Positions 33,264 through 42,666 are shown, counted from the first letter of the stretch. The stretch: DNA of 64,000 nucleotides from Bryobacterales bacterium (GCA_020852755.1 JADZAF010000057.1:1-64000), one strand, 5' to 3'. Notes: generated by a model from the sequence alone, not told the origin. Numbers and translations: made by a program.

Positions 33264-34463
33264 ATGCGCTTTTCCCGAAGAGAATTCTCCCGCCTGGCCC
33301 TGGCCGCCCCCGCCGGGGCCCAGTCTGCCCCGTCCCCGGAGGAATCCCACATCGGCAGCCTCTACCCCTTCGTGCAGGGGCAGGCCGACGCCGCCCGCCA
33401 GGAACTCTCCTTCCTCCAGCCGCGGTTTCGGGACCTGAAGTCGTGGAAGCCGGCGGCCCGCCGGCGCGTGCTCGATCACCTCTTCTACACGCCGGCGCCG
33501 GCGGCTCCGGACCCGCAACTCATCAGCCGCACGGACCGCGGCGACTACATCGAGGAGCACCTCACCTTCAGAACCACGCCCGATATTCGCGTGCCGGCTT
33601 TCGTGCTGCTGCCGAAGGATCGCAAGGGCCGCGCGCCGGGCGTTGTGGCGCTGCACGATCACGGCGGGTTCTACCTGTTCGGCAAGGAGAAGATCACCGC
33701 CCGGCCCGGCGAGCATCCGGTGCTGGGCGAGTTCCGCGATCAGTACTACGGCGGCCGCAGCACGGCGGTCGAGATGGTCCGCCGCGGCTACGTAGTCGCC
33801 GTGATCGACATGTTCTACTGGGGCGAGCGCCGCCTGGTGCTCGGCTCCGATCCGGCCTCCTACAAAGACCGGCCGCCCTCCATGTCGAAGGAGGAGATTG
33901 CAGCCTTCAACCGGCGCTCGGGGCAGAATGAGCAACTGGTGGCCCGCAGCCTGTTCACCGCCGGCATCAGTTGGCCCGGGGTGATCCTGTGGGACGATCT
34001 GCGGACCGTCGACTATCTCTGCTCGCGTCCGGAAGTGGATCCCAACCGCATCGCCTCGGTGGGCCTTTCGGTGGGCGGCTACCGCAGTTTCCTGCTGGCC
34101 GCGCTGGATGAGCGCGTCAAGGCGGCGGTGGACGTGGGCTGGATGACCTCCTTCCCGTTCCAGGTCAAGCGGCACGTACAGAACACGGTGGGGCTCACCT
34201 TCCACATTCCCGGCCTGTTGCGCTACCTGGACCTGCCCGACCTGGCCGCCCTGGCGGCGCCGCGCGCGCTGCTGGTGATCAACGGCTCGCAGGACCGTCT
34301 TTTCGCGCCGGAGGGCGTGCGCGCCGCCTTCGAGAAGATCGGCGGCATCTACCGCAAAGCCGGGGTCCCGGAACGCCAGGCCTGCCGGCTCTACGATGCG
34401 CCGCACCAGTTCAACGAGGCGATGCAGGAAGAAGCCTGGAGGTGGCTGGCCCGCTGGGTATAG
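33264..34463 (+). CDS. Tat-exported alpha/beta hydrolase (acetyl-xylan-esterase-like)
   Basis: A 399-residue hydrolase with a Tat signal at the N-terminus (RFSRREFSRLALAAPAG). The catalytic triad is read as S269 in GLSVGG, D344 in NGSQDRLF and H381 in DAPHQFN. It resembles the dienelactone hydrolase/acetyl-xylan esterase group (abhydrolase_7-like), which removes acetyl or other ester groups from plant polysaccharides. ALHDHGGFYLFGKEK (about 129-143) is the oxyanion-hole region. The ATG at 33264 starts the Tat signal; the open frame extends upstream into the inverted repeat without recognisable protein. Confidence 0.83.
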   Translation: MRFSRREFSRLALAAPAGAQSAPSPEESHIGSLYPFVQGQADAARQELSFLQPRFRDLKSWKPAARRRVLDHLFYTPAPAAPDPQLISRTDRGDYIEEHLTFRTTPDIRVPAFVLLPKDRKGRAPGVVALHDHGGFYLFGKEKITARPGEHPVLGEFRDQYYGGRSTAVEMVRRGYVVAVIDMFYWGERRLVLGSDPASYKDRPPSMSKEEIAAFNRRSGQNEQLVARSLFTAGISWPGVILWDDLRTVDYLCSRPEVDPNRIASVGLSVGGYRSFLLAALDERVKAAVDVGWMTSFPFQVKRHVQNTVGLTFHIPGLLRYLDLPDLAALAAPRALLVINGSQDRLFAPEGVRAAFEKIGGIYRKAGVPERQACRLYDAPHQFNEAMQEEAWRWLARWV

Positions 34464-34481
34464 CGCGGCCGCCACAGGGGC

Positions 34482-34511
34482 CTGACAAGATGCCGCGGCG
34501 CGGGATAGAAT
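34482..34511 (+). promoter_or_regulatory. promoter of the TonB-receptor operon
   Basis: CTGACA (34482-34487), 18 bp, TAGAAT (34506-34511); the -10 ends 20 bases before the ATG at 34532. Confidence 0.6.
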
Positions 34512-34512
34512 G

Positions 34513-34530
34513 CTCCCCATAAGGGGGGAG
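34513..34530 (+). promoter_or_regulatory. leader hairpin enclosing the Shine-Dalgarno
   Basis: CTCCCC (34513-34518) pairs perfectly with GGGGAG (34525-34530) around ATAAGG. The right arm is the ribosome-binding site, 1 base before the ATG. The fold would hide it, as in simple RNA thermometers or protein-controlled leaders. If transcription starts about 7 bases after the -10 (34518), part of the left arm would be missing from the mRNA. Confidence 0.4.
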
Positions 34531-34531
34531 T

Positions 34532-37500
34532 ATGCGAGAAAAGATTCCGGCACGCCCGGTGTGTCTCCTGGCGTGTTTCGCCTGGCTGGCCGGCGCCGCC
34601 TGGTGCCAGCAGACCCGCGGATCGATCGTGGGACTGGTCACCGACCCCTCCGGGTCGGCGGTTCCCGGCGTTCCGGTGACGCTAACCAATGAAAGGACCG
34701 GTATCACCGCCTCCACCACTACGGGCACAACCGGCGAATACACTTTCGTGAACCTGGACCCGGGAAGCTACGCGGTTGCGGTGGAGGCCCCGGGCTTCAA
34801 GAAAGGAGTCGTGCAGAAGATTACGCTGTACGTGGCTCAGGCATCCCGCGTGGACCTGGTGTTGGAGGTCGGCGAAGTGACCACCAGCGTCGAGGTGCAG
34901 GCCGCCATTCCCGTAGTGCAGTCGGAACGCTCCTCGGTGGGCAGCGTGGTGGACGGCACGCAGATCGTCTCCATGCCGCTCAACGGCCGGGCCAGCATCT
35001 ACAGCCTGATGGCCCTGGCGCCCGGCGTCGCGCGGGCCGGCATCAATCCCATGATCGCGGGAGGAAGCTGGTACGGCTCGGCGAACATGACCGTGGACGG
35101 CGCGGCCAACATCGACGTGGGCAACGAGCGCATCCTGCCGCTGGCGCCCTCGCTGGAGTCGATCGCCGAGTTCAGCGTGATCGGCAACGGCGCTTCGGCC
35201 GAATATGGTCGAGGCGGGGCCCAGGTGGTGGTGGCTACGCGCAGCGGCACCAACGAGTTTCACGGCAGCCTCTTCGCGTTCAACCGCAACCGGGTGACGG
35301 CCGCCAAGAACGCCTTCGCCACCGGACTGCCCAAGCCGAAGTTCAACCGCAACGAGTTCGGCGGCTCGCTGGGCGGACCGGTGATCAGGAACAAGCTGTT
35401 CTTCTTCGGCGTCTACGAGGGACTGCGGCAGCGGGTCGCCAGCACGGTGGTGACCGCCATGCCGACCGCGGCGTTGCGGCGCGGCGATTTCGGCGGGCTG
35501 GCTCCCATACGGGATCCCTGGGGGAATACGCCGTTTCCAAACAACCAGGTTCCGGCGGACCGTATCGCTCCGGCCGCCGCCGAGCTGATGAAGTTCGCCT
35601 CGGATCCCAACACCGCCACCACCGCTCCGGCCGGGCTGGGAAACAACTTCACGGCCAACATCCCCACCCGCGAGTTCAATGACCGGCATACCGTCCGTGC
35701 GGACTACCAGTTGACTCCCCGGGACAACTTCATGGCGCGCTATTTTCAGGTGGATAACGGGCCTTACGAAGCGGCTGCCGGCGGCACCGACAAGTTCGGC
35801 AACTGGGGAGGTTTCGGCACTGCCACAAAGAACGTAACCGGCTCCTACAGCCGGGTGCTCTCGCCCCGCCTGATCAGCGAATCGCGCTTCGGCTTCGCCC
35901 ACACCCGCTACTTCCGCACCACGCAGAACAACACCTTCGACCCCAGCAAGATCATCCCCGGGCTGATCACGCCCGCCGAGGGACTGGGCGGGCTGCCGAC
36001 GGTCAGCATCACGGGGTTCCGGGGTTTCTTCGACCAGCCGGGCTCGGGGGACCGGCAGCGCAGCTACGAAGTCCTCCAGACGGTGAACTGGACCCGGAAC
36101 AAACACACCGTCAAGGCGGGCTTCGAGTTTCAGAGAGCGTCCTCGCGCAACTGGCAGAACCCGCCGCCCTACCGCGGCCAGTTCAACTTCGACGGACGCT
36201 ACTCCGGACACGCCTTCGCCGACTTCCTGCTGGGCGCGCCCTCGCTTACCGGGCGGGTCAGCAAGAACGTGCTGGCGGAGCCGCTCAACAGCCGCTACGC
36301 GGCCTTTCTGCAGGACGACTGGAATCTGTCGCGGAAGCTCACTCTGAATCTCGGCCTGCGCTACGAGTACGCCGGGCTGTTCACGAACGGCCAGGGAGAC
36401 ATGTCCAACTTCTATCCCGACCTGGGAAAGCTGGTGGTCATCGACGGCACGCCGGATGCCCGGCTGATGGCGGCCCTGCCGGTGGTGATGGGCCAGGACG
36501 CAGGCATCGGGCGGGGCAACTGGCTCAACCGCGACCGGAACAACTGGGCGCCGCGCGTGGGCTTCGCCTACCGGCCGTTCGGGAACACGCGCTTTGTGGT
36601 CCGCAGCAGCTACGGGATCTACTACAACGTGATTCCCGGCTACACCTTTTTCGGATTCGTGCTGAACCCTCCCTTCCGCCTGTCCGAGACCTTCGAGCCC
36701 GGGGCGGGAACAACGCCCAGCCTGACGCTGGCGAACGCCTTCCCCGGGGCGGGCGCGGTGGCCGGCAATCCCAGCCTGACGGCTTTTTCGCGCGACCGGC
36801 GCACGCCCTATCACCAGCAATGGAACTTCACGCTGGAAGGCGAGGTGCTCCCCAACACCGCACTGCGCGCTTCCTACGTGGGCAACAAGGGGACTCACCT
36901 GGAGCGGCAGTTCCCGCTGAACGATCCGGCTCCGGCGCCGGGAGCCCTGCAGCCCCGCCGGCCGTACCAGCCTTTCGGCTCGATCACGTATTACGAATCG
37001 GGCCGCGATTCGATCCTCCACCAGCTGCAGTTGTCCGCCATCCGGCGTTTCGCGCAGGGGCTCTCCTTCCAGGTGGAGTATCAGTTCTCGCGCGCTCTGG
37101 GCGAACAGGTGTACGGGCTTGCGCCCATGGACAACCGCAACACCCGCCTGGACCGCGGCAACCTGGACTTCATCCGCCGCCACGTGACTCGCGCCAATTA
37201 CGTCTACGACCTGCCTTTCGGCAAGGGAAAGCGCTGGCTCGGGTCGGTGAGCGGCGCCGCCGACAAGCTGCTGAGCGGGTGGCAGTTGACCGGCATCCTG
37301 GCATTCGGCAGCGGCGAGCCTTTCTCGGTGACCTTTACCAGCCAGGTGTTGGGGTGGCCCAGCAGCCGGGCGGACATCGTCGGCGATCCCGGCTTGCCGG
37401 ACCGCTCGACCGCGCGCTGGTTCAACCCGGCGGCCTTCGCCGTCCCCGCGCCTTTCACCTACGGCAACTCCGCGCGCAACCTGCTGTTCGGGCCCGGCTA

Positions 37501-37705
37501 CTTTGACTGGGACGTGGGCATTTTCAAGAACACCGCTATTGGAGAGAGGATGATGCTGGAGTTTCGCGGCGAGTTCTTCAACTTTCTGAATCACGCCAAC
37601 TTCGGACTGCCGGCAGCGAATATCAGCGTTCCTTCGACGGTCGGCCGCATCTCGAGCGCCGGCGATCCGCGCACCATTCAATTCGGCATGAGGCTGCGCT
37701 TCTGA
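34532..37705 (+). CDS. Oar-like TonB-dependent receptor (1)
   Basis: A 1057-residue outer-membrane protein: signal peptide (about 1-25), carboxypeptidase-regulatory-like beta domain (about 28-115, GSIVGLVTDPSGSAVPGVPV), a plug-like region with PLNGRASIYSLMALAPGV and DGAANIDVGNE, and a long beta barrel ending NHANFGLPAANISVPS to a terminal RLRF with aromatic last residue. Oar-type receptors take up large ligands such as oligosaccharides or peptides using TonB energy. It shares TGATG with the next gene, so receptor and URO-D-like protein are translationally coupled. Confidence 0.9.
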   Translation: MREKIPARPVCLLACFAWLAGAAWCQQTRGSIVGLVTDPSGSAVPGVPVTLTNERTGITASTTTGTTGEYTFVNLDPGSYAVAVEAPGFKKGVVQKITLYVAQASRVDLVLEVGEVTTSVEVQAAIPVVQSERSSVGSVVDGTQIVSMPLNGRASIYSLMALAPGVARAGINPMIAGGSWYGSANMTVDGAANIDVGNERILPLAPSLESIAEFSVIGNGASAEYGRGGAQVVVATRSGTNEFHGSLFAFNRNRVTAAKNAFATGLPKPKFNRNEFGGSLGGPVIRNKLFFFGVYEGLRQRVASTVVTAMPTAALRRGDFGGLAPIRDPWGNTPFPNNQVPADRIAPAAAELMKFASDPNTATTAPAGLGNNFTANIPTREFNDRHTVRADYQLTPRDNFMARYFQVDNGPYEAAAGGTDKFGNWGGFGTATKNVTGSYSRVLSPRLISESRFGFAHTRYFRTTQNNTFDPSKIIPGLITPAEGLGGLPTVSITGFRGFFDQPGSGDRQRSYEVLQTVNWTRNKHTVKAGFEFQRASSRNWQNPPPYRGQFNFDGRYSGHAFADFLLGAPSLTGRVSKNVLAEPLNSRYAAFLQDDWNLSRKLTLNLGLRYEYAGLFTNGQGDMSNFYPDLGKLVVIDGTPDARLMAALPVVMGQDAGIGRGNWLNRDRNNWAPRVGFAYRPFGNTRFVVRSSYGIYYNVIPGYTFFGFVLNPPFRLSETFEPGAGTTPSLTLANAFPGAGAVAGNPSLTAFSRDRRTPYHQQWNFTLEGEVLPNTALRASYVGNKGTHLERQFPLNDPAPAPGALQPRRPYQPFGSITYYESGRDSILHQLQLSAIRRFAQGLSFQVEYQFSRALGEQVYGLAPMDNRNTRLDRGNLDFIRRHVTRANYVYDLPFGKGKRWLGSVSGAADKLLSGWQLTGILAFGSGEPFSVTFTSQVLGWPSSRADIVGDPGLPDRSTARWFNPAAFAVPAPFTYGNSARNLLFGPGYFDWDVGIFKNTAIGERMMLEFRGEFFNFLNHANFGLPAANISVPSTVGRISSAGDPRTIQFGMRLRF

Positions 37706-38757
37706 TGTCCCGGGAACGGGTGGAGCGGGCCATGCGGCGGCTTCCGCCTTCCGGCCGGCCGCCCGTGGTCCCGCTCATCGACACGTCGTACGCCGCACGC
37801 TGCCTGGGCGTGCCGGTTTCGGAGTGTTTCCTCAATCCGTGCCTGCACGCCCGGGCGCTGGCGCGCGCGCTCGAACGCCATCCCGGAATCGACGGGCTCT
37901 CCATCAACATCGGGCTGACGCCGGGCATGATTCGGGAACAGGAGCGCACCGTGGAGGGCCGCCGCATCCGGACCGTGGACGGCGTCGAGTGGTTCCAGCC
38001 GTGGGACGACATCGGCACTCCCTCGCGCCATGAAGTGACCTCCTTTTCCGATGCCCGCCTGCGCGGCCCCAGCATCTTCCGGGAGCACATCGCGGCTACA
38101 CTGCGGGCGATTCCGGAGGAGACTCTGCGCGGCTACCACATCTCAGCCGGGCTGACGGGTCCGTATTCGCAGGTGGTGTTCACGGTGGGGCTGGAGCGGG
38201 CACTGGACGCCATCACCGGGGAGCCCGAGGCGCTGCTCGCAGCGGTGCGCGCACGCGTTCCGTATACGCTGGAGTGGGCCGAGGAACTCACCGGACTGGG
38301 AGCCGCCAGCGTCTGGATCGGCGAAGGGTTTGCCTCCAACAGCCTGATCTCTCCCCGGCAGTACGAGACGTTCGTGATGCCTTTCCAGAGGATGGTGGCC
38401 GGGCGGTTGAGGGAACTCGGTGTCCCCAGCGTCGTGCACATCTGCGGGAAGGCTGAGAAGATGCTGGAACGCATCGCGGCCACCGGCGCCGATTGCTTCG
38501 AAGCCGACTGGCCGGTGGATATGGCCGGGGCGCAGCGCCGCATCGGAGACCGCATGGCTCTGAAGGGCAACCTGCACACCACGCGCCTGCTCGAAGCGTC
38601 CGCGGAGGAGATCTACCGCGAATCGCTAGCGCTGCTCCGCGCCGCCTGGCCGGGAGGCGGGTTTATTTTGAGCAGCGGCTGCGCCCTGGGCCGTGACACG
38701 CCGCCCGCCAACGTGGACGCCATGGCCCGGGCGGCCCGCGATTTCGAAGCCGGTTGA
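37705..38757 (+). CDS. uroporphyrinogen decarboxylase-like protein
   Basis: A 350-residue TIM-barrel protein of the URO-D superfamily. Signature-like parts: YHISAGLTGPYSQVVF (about 146-161), VWIGEGFASNSLISPRQYE (about 204-222), VVHICGKAEKMLERIAATGADCFE (in two halves around 244-268) and GFILSSGCALGRDTPPAN near the end. The His and Cys in VHICG and the Cys in SSGC resemble the zinc site of MtaA/MtbA methyltransferases rather than HemE. Its place inside a TonB-receptor/glycosidase operon suggests methyl transfer from a methylated or methoxylated substrate rather than heme synthesis; this is an inference. It overlaps the receptor stop by one base. Confidence 0.78.
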   Translation: MSRERVERAMRRLPPSGRPPVVPLIDTSYAARCLGVPVSECFLNPCLHARALARALERHPGIDGLSINIGLTPGMIREQERTVEGRRIRTVDGVEWFQPWDDIGTPSRHEVTSFSDARLRGPSIFREHIAATLRAIPEETLRGYHISAGLTGPYSQVVFTVGLERALDAITGEPEALLAAVRARVPYTLEWAEELTGLGAASVWIGEGFASNSLISPRQYETFVMPFQRMVAGRLRELGVPSVVHICGKAEKMLERIAATGADCFEADWPVDMAGAQRRIGDRMALKGNLHTTRLLEASAEEIYRESLALLRAAWPGGGFILSSGCALGRDTPPANVDAMARAARDFEAG

Positions 38758-38823
38758 AAACCGGACCGCGGGTTGAATCGCCGCCCCACGCGAAGCCTTG
38801 TAATGTAGAGAGACGAGGTGTCG

Positions 38824-40086
38824 ATGATTACACGAAGAGCCTGGCTGGGAATGGCGGCCGGCGCCGCGCTGGCGCAGAACGCCAAGCCGGTCCGGATCGG
38901 CATGGTGGGAGTGGGAAACCGCGGCACGTCACTGCTGCGCAACCTGCTCGATCTGCCCGGGGTCGAGATTCCGGCCATTTGCGATATCAACGAAGCCAAC
39001 CTGCAGCGCGGCCAGGGCATCGTCGAGAAAGCCGGGCACAAGCGCCCCGAGGGTTACTGGAACGGGCTGGAGGATTTCCGGCGGCTGGCGGCGCGCGACG
39101 ACCTGGACGCGGTGCTCACCGCCACGCCCTGGGAGTGGCACGCACCAGTGGCGATCGCGGCCATGCGGGCGGGAAAGTACGCGGCCACCGAAGTGCCGGC
39201 CGCCATCACCCTGGAGGAATGCTGGGACCTGGTCAACACTTCCGAGAAGACCGGCATGCCCTGCATGATCCTGGAGAACGTCTGCTACTACCGCAACGTG
39301 CTCATGATTCTGAACATGATCCGGCAGGGCGTCTTCGGCGAGATCGTGCACTGCGAGGGCGGCTACCAGCACCACATCCGCAAGATCCGGCCGGACGGCG
39401 AGGTTTCCTGGCGCGGCATGCATTCCGTGAAGCGCAACGCCAACCTCTACCCCACCCACCCCATCGGCCCCATCGCCTGGTGGACCAACATCAACCGGGG
39501 CGACCGCTTCACCCACCTCACCTCCATGAGCAGCAAATCGCTGGGCATCAACCGCCAGGCGGCTGAGCGGGCCGGTCCCGGCCACCCCAACGCCAAGCGG
39601 CGCTACGCGCTCGGCGACGTCAACACGACGCTGATCCGGACCGAGAACGGGGTCACCGTCACCCTGACTCACGACACCCAGTCGCCCCGCCCGTACGATC
39701 TCGGATTCAAGCTCCAGGGCACCCTCGGCATCTATTCCGGAACCCTGGAGAAGATCTTCATCCACGACGCCGCGAGCGGTCCCGAACAGTGGCGAGACAT
39801 GGGGCCCTACTACGAGAAGTACGAGCACCCGGTCTGGAAGAGGCTGGGGCAGACCGCTACGAAGTACGGGCACTTCGGAGGCGACTACCTGGAGCTGCTG
39901 GAATTCGTCGCCGCGGTGCGGAACCGGACCCAAACGCCGATCGATGTGTACGACTCGGCCGTGTGGAGCGCCATCACGCCGCTGACCGAGCAGTCCGTGG
40001 CCGGAGGGAGCGCGCCGGTCGATTTTCCGGACTTCACCCGCGGCAAGTGGAAGACCGCCAAGCCGGTGGAAGTGACCGGCGGGTAG
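38824..40086 (+). CDS. GH109-like Gfo/Idh/MocA oxidoreductase, Tat-exported
   Basis: A 420-residue protein with Tat signal ITRRAWLGMAAGAALAQ and a Rossmann motif GMVGVGNRG (about 27-35). Several stretches match the GH109 alpha-N-acetylgalactosaminidase family: TATPWEWHAPVAIAAMRAGK, EVPAAITLEECW, NLYPTHPIGPIAWW and NINRGDRF. GH109 enzymes hydrolyse the glycoside through NAD-dependent oxidation at C3 and elimination. The substrate here may differ. The ATG at 38824 is preferred over GTG at 38818 for its spacing from GAGG. It is followed after 15 bases by a phosphoesterase gene. Confidence 0.84.
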   Translation: MITRRAWLGMAAGAALAQNAKPVRIGMVGVGNRGTSLLRNLLDLPGVEIPAICDINEANLQRGQGIVEKAGHKRPEGYWNGLEDFRRLAARDDLDAVLTATPWEWHAPVAIAAMRAGKYAATEVPAAITLEECWDLVNTSEKTGMPCMILENVCYYRNVLMILNMIRQGVFGEIVHCEGGYQHHIRKIRPDGEVSWRGMHSVKRNANLYPTHPIGPIAWWTNINRGDRFTHLTSMSSKSLGINRQAAERAGPGHPNAKRRYALGDVNTTLIRTENGVTVTLTHDTQSPRPYDLGFKLQGTLGIYSGTLEKIFIHDAASGPEQWRDMGPYYEKYEHPVWKRLGQTATKYGHFGGDYLELLEFVAAVRNRTQTPIDVYDSAVWSAITPLTEQSVAGGSAPVDFPDFTRGKWKTAKPVEVTGG

Positions 40087-40101
40087 ACGAGAGCAACTGC
40101 C

Positions 40102-41259
40102 ATGCGAATGATACCGATCCTGTTCCTGTGGCTGCCGGCGCTGGTCATGCTGCCGGCTGCCCAGCTTGGCCCCTACATCACCCATGACACCCGGCCGGTG
40201 ATCACCAACGGGCCTTACCTGCTCGCTCCCGCGGAAGATTCGGCCACCATCGTCTGGATGACCGATACACCCTGCCACTCCAAGGTGGTCTATGAAGACA
40301 GCGGCGGCAGAGTGAGGGAAGCCGAGAACGGCGAGCACGGATTGCTGCCCGTCGGGCTCCGGCACGTGGTCCGGCTGCGCGGCCTCCAACCCGGCGCTAC
40401 CTATCGCTACCGGGTGGTCTCCACACGGGTCGTGAAGATGAAATCCTACTGGCCGGAAAAAGGCCTTTCGGTCGAGAGCCGGCTGGCCTCCTTCACCACC
40501 TTCGACCGGCGCAAGCCGGCTTGCTCTTTCAGCCTGATCACGGACACCCACGAGGACGTGAAACGCATTGCCTCGCTGGTCCAGCGGATCGACTGGGGCG
40601 GGACCGACTTTCTGGTGCACCTGGGGGATGCCTTTCACGGCATCGAAAGCGAGGAGGCGATCTGGAACCTGTTCCTGGAGCCGCTGTCCAACGCCCTGGC
40701 GCAAACCCGGCCGCTGCTTTTCGTACGGGGCAATCACGAGGCCCGCGGCGCGGCCGCCCGTCTCCTGGCGGACTATGTGCCGTTTCCGGAAGGACGTTTC
40801 TACTATGCGCGCGATCACGGCCCGGTCCATTTCGTGACCCTGGACACCGGGGAGGACAAGGACGACGAGACCAACGTCTATGCCGGATTGAACCGGTTCA
40901 AGGCCTACCGCGAGGAAGAACTTGCATGGTTCCGCGAGCACGCCCGCACCACCCGGCGTATGGCCGAGGCGCCGTTCCGGGTCTTACTGATGCACAACCC
41001 CGGTTGGGGATGGGTGGATCAACAGAACGGCCGCTGGACGGAAGCAGCCAATGAGGCCGGGATCGACCTGGCCATATCGGGCCACACCCACCGCTTCGCG
41101 CACTGGGAACCGGGCCGGAGAGGGAACCGCTATCACCAGTTGATCATCGGGCCGGACGAGGTCGCCCGGGTGGATGCGAGCCAGACGGAACTCCAGGTGC
41201 GGGTTACGGGCAAGGACGGGGAAACAGTGGCATCCTTCAGCGTTCCGCGCCGCAAGTAG
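40102..41259 (+). CDS. exported metallophosphoesterase (purple-acid-phosphatase-like)
   Basis: A 385-residue protein with a signal peptide (about 1-20), an N-terminal fibronectin-like beta domain (about 32-135, NGPYLLAPAEDSATIVWMTD) and a calcineurin-like core. Metal ligands: D148 and H150 in TDTH, D176 in HLGDAFHG, N and H of GNHE, H in MHNPGWG and GHTH near the C-terminus. The architecture resembles purple acid phosphatases, but TDTH replaces the tyrosine-bearing motif, so it is more likely a dinuclear phosphoesterase. It should release phosphate or split a phosphodiester outside the cytoplasm. Confidence 0.84.
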   Translation: MRMIPILFLWLPALVMLPAAQLGPYITHDTRPVITNGPYLLAPAEDSATIVWMTDTPCHSKVVYEDSGGRVREAENGEHGLLPVGLRHVVRLRGLQPGATYRYRVVSTRVVKMKSYWPEKGLSVESRLASFTTFDRRKPACSFSLITDTHEDVKRIASLVQRIDWGGTDFLVHLGDAFHGIESEEAIWNLFLEPLSNALAQTRPLLFVRGNHEARGAAARLLADYVPFPEGRFYYARDHGPVHFVTLDTGEDKDDETNVYAGLNRFKAYREEELAWFREHARTTRRMAEAPFRVLLMHNPGWGWVDQQNGRWTEAANEAGIDLAISGHTHRFAHWEPGRRGNRYHQLIIGPDEVARVDASQTELQVRVTGKDGETVASFSVPRRK

Positions 41260-41265
41260 CCCAGT

Positions 41266-41991
41266 CTATTTTCCGAAGAGCTTCTTGATGTCGGGCCAGA
41301 ACTCCCTGAGGACGTTCTTGCCTGCCGTCCAACCGAGGTTCGTGGTGCCGCGCATCAGGGCGTCCCGGGTGCTGTTTTCACCGGCCGGATACCAGGCGTT
41401 GGTGAGGAAAGCCGTGCCATAGCCGCTGATTACCGTGGGCGCGGCGAAAGTCCTGGCCCCGTCGTTCCTGTACGCCACCACGGTGCTTGCCAGGGCGTGC
41501 CCCAGCCGCGGCAAGAACTTGTCGGACTGGCTCCGGCGGTACCGTGAATCGATGCCCATGGCCACATCCAGGCCGAACCGCATGCTGTTGCGCACCGTCC
41601 GGTTTCCGACTCTGGAAGCGATCCGGCCGCTGTAACCGTCGAAGCCCGTCCCCCAATTGCCCGCGCTGTCCATGAGCTGGCTGAACACCCCGTTGGCCAT
41701 GGCGCCGAGCTGCGCGTTGCGGCCGAAAGTGTCCCGCAGATAATAGTGAAGCTTCTCCTCCGTAGTGACGTAAGGCCGCGGAACGGCAACCAGCGGCGCG
41801 GGTTGGCTCAGCGCGGGATTCAGCAGCCAGTTCCGGGACGACTCCACGCGCGGCCGGATCGGAGACTCGGCGGCCAGGGCCGGGGCCGGCTCCAGGGACC
41901 CGGGATCGGCATTGGCGGAGGGGGTCTGGGCGGCGGCGGTCAGGGAAGCGGCCAAAAAAACCAGGAGGGATTTCGAAGGGATACAGCTCAT
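41266..41991 (-). CDS. exported protein of unknown function
   Basis: A 241-residue protein with a signal peptide (SKSLLVFLAASLTAAAQ), a Pro/Ala-rich linker (about 26-70) and a conserved-looking body: TEEKLHYYLRDTFGR, ANGVFSQLMDSAGNWG, AMGIDSRYRRS and SGYGTAFLTNAWYP. I recall similar proteins in Acidobacteria but no assigned function; an outer-membrane-associated role is only a guess. The ATG at 41991 starts the signal peptide; no Shine-Dalgarno is obvious. It is convergent with the phosphoesterase gene, 6 bases apart. Confidence 0.68.
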   Translation of the reverse strand: MSCIPSKSLLVFLAASLTAAAQTPSANADPGSLEPAPALAAESPIRPRVESSRNWLLNPALSQPAPLVAVPRPYVTTEEKLHYYLRDTFGRNAQLGAMANGVFSQLMDSAGNWGTGFDGYSGRIASRVGNRTVRNSMRFGLDVAMGIDSRYRRSQSDKFLPRLGHALASTVVAYRNDGARTFAAPTVISGYGTAFLTNAWYPAGENSTRDALMRGTTNLGWTAGKNVLREFWPDIKKLFGK

Positions 41992-42185
41992 GGAAATTCT
42001 GGGGTACTTTCTTGCCGGCCCAAGGCAGGCGCACATTCGGGCGCTGTGCAGGTGGGAAGACGTACTCGCCTCTCTGGTTCCGGCTTTCGTGCTTTTTCAA
42101 TTCTACCAAGTTTCGGAGAAATGCAAACGGAAAAATATCGGAATTGGTAGCCGGTGTGCATGTCCCGGCACGGGAGGAGGCTCCT

Positions 42186-42656
42186 ATGACTCAATCCAAT
42201 CCCGAACAGTGCCGGGACGTAATGACACCCGATCCGGTCTGCTGCTCGGTCAGCGACTCGGCGGCCGATGCCGCCCGGGTCATGGCGGAACACGATGTCG
42301 GCCCGGTTCCCGTGGTGGACAGCCAGGCTTCAAAACGCCTGGTGGGAATCGTCACCGACCGCGACCTGGCCGTGCGGGTCATCGCCGAGGGGCGCAGCGC
42401 GAAAACCACCCGGCTGAGCGACATCATTTCGCGCAACCTGGTGACCTGTTCGCCGGACGACGATCTGAACGTCTGCCTGGAACGTATGCAGTCCCACCAG
42501 CTGCGCCGAATCCCGGTGGTGGACCAGAACCGTCGCATTATCGGCGTGATCTCCCAGGCGGACATCGCCCTGCGTTTGCGCGAGCGCTCCAAGACCGCGG
42601 ACGTGGTGGAACAGGTTTCCCGGCCGAAAACCATGACCGGCGGGGGAGGCGCCTGA
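42186..42656 (+). CDS. CBS-domain protein
   Basis: A 156-residue protein made of two CBS motifs (about 8-65 and 75-130): DVMTPDPVCCSVSDSAADAA with GIVTDRDLAVRVIAEG, and LVTCSPDDDLNVCLERM with GVISQADIALRL. A CBS pair binds adenine nucleotides such as AMP, ATP or NAD and acts as a cytosolic energy sensor. No catalytic domain is attached. The ATG follows GGAGGAGG. The frame upstream of 42186 is open but has no domain. Confidence 0.87.
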   Translation: MTQSNPEQCRDVMTPDPVCCSVSDSAADAARVMAEHDVGPVPVVDSQASKRLVGIVTDRDLAVRVIAEGRSAKTTRLSDIISRNLVTCSPDDDLNVCLERMQSHQLRRIPVVDQNRRIIGVISQADIALRLRERSKTADVVEQVSRPKTMTGGGGA

Positions 42657-42666
42657 ACGGTTTGCT

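Noticed and set aside
34682-37681. Open frame of about 1000 codons antisense to TonB receptor 1
   Set aside because: Composition (Arg/His/Gln/Val-rich, no domain, no ribosome site) is that of a high-GC antisense shadow; the + strand encodes a complete receptor.
37705-38757. HemE (uroporphyrinogen decarboxylase proper)
   Set aside because: It has His/Cys positions of the methyltransferase-type subgroup and sits in a receptor operon rather than with heme genes.
38929-40941. Long antisense frame over the GH109-like and phosphoesterase genes
   Set aside because: Shadow of two well-supported + strand genes.
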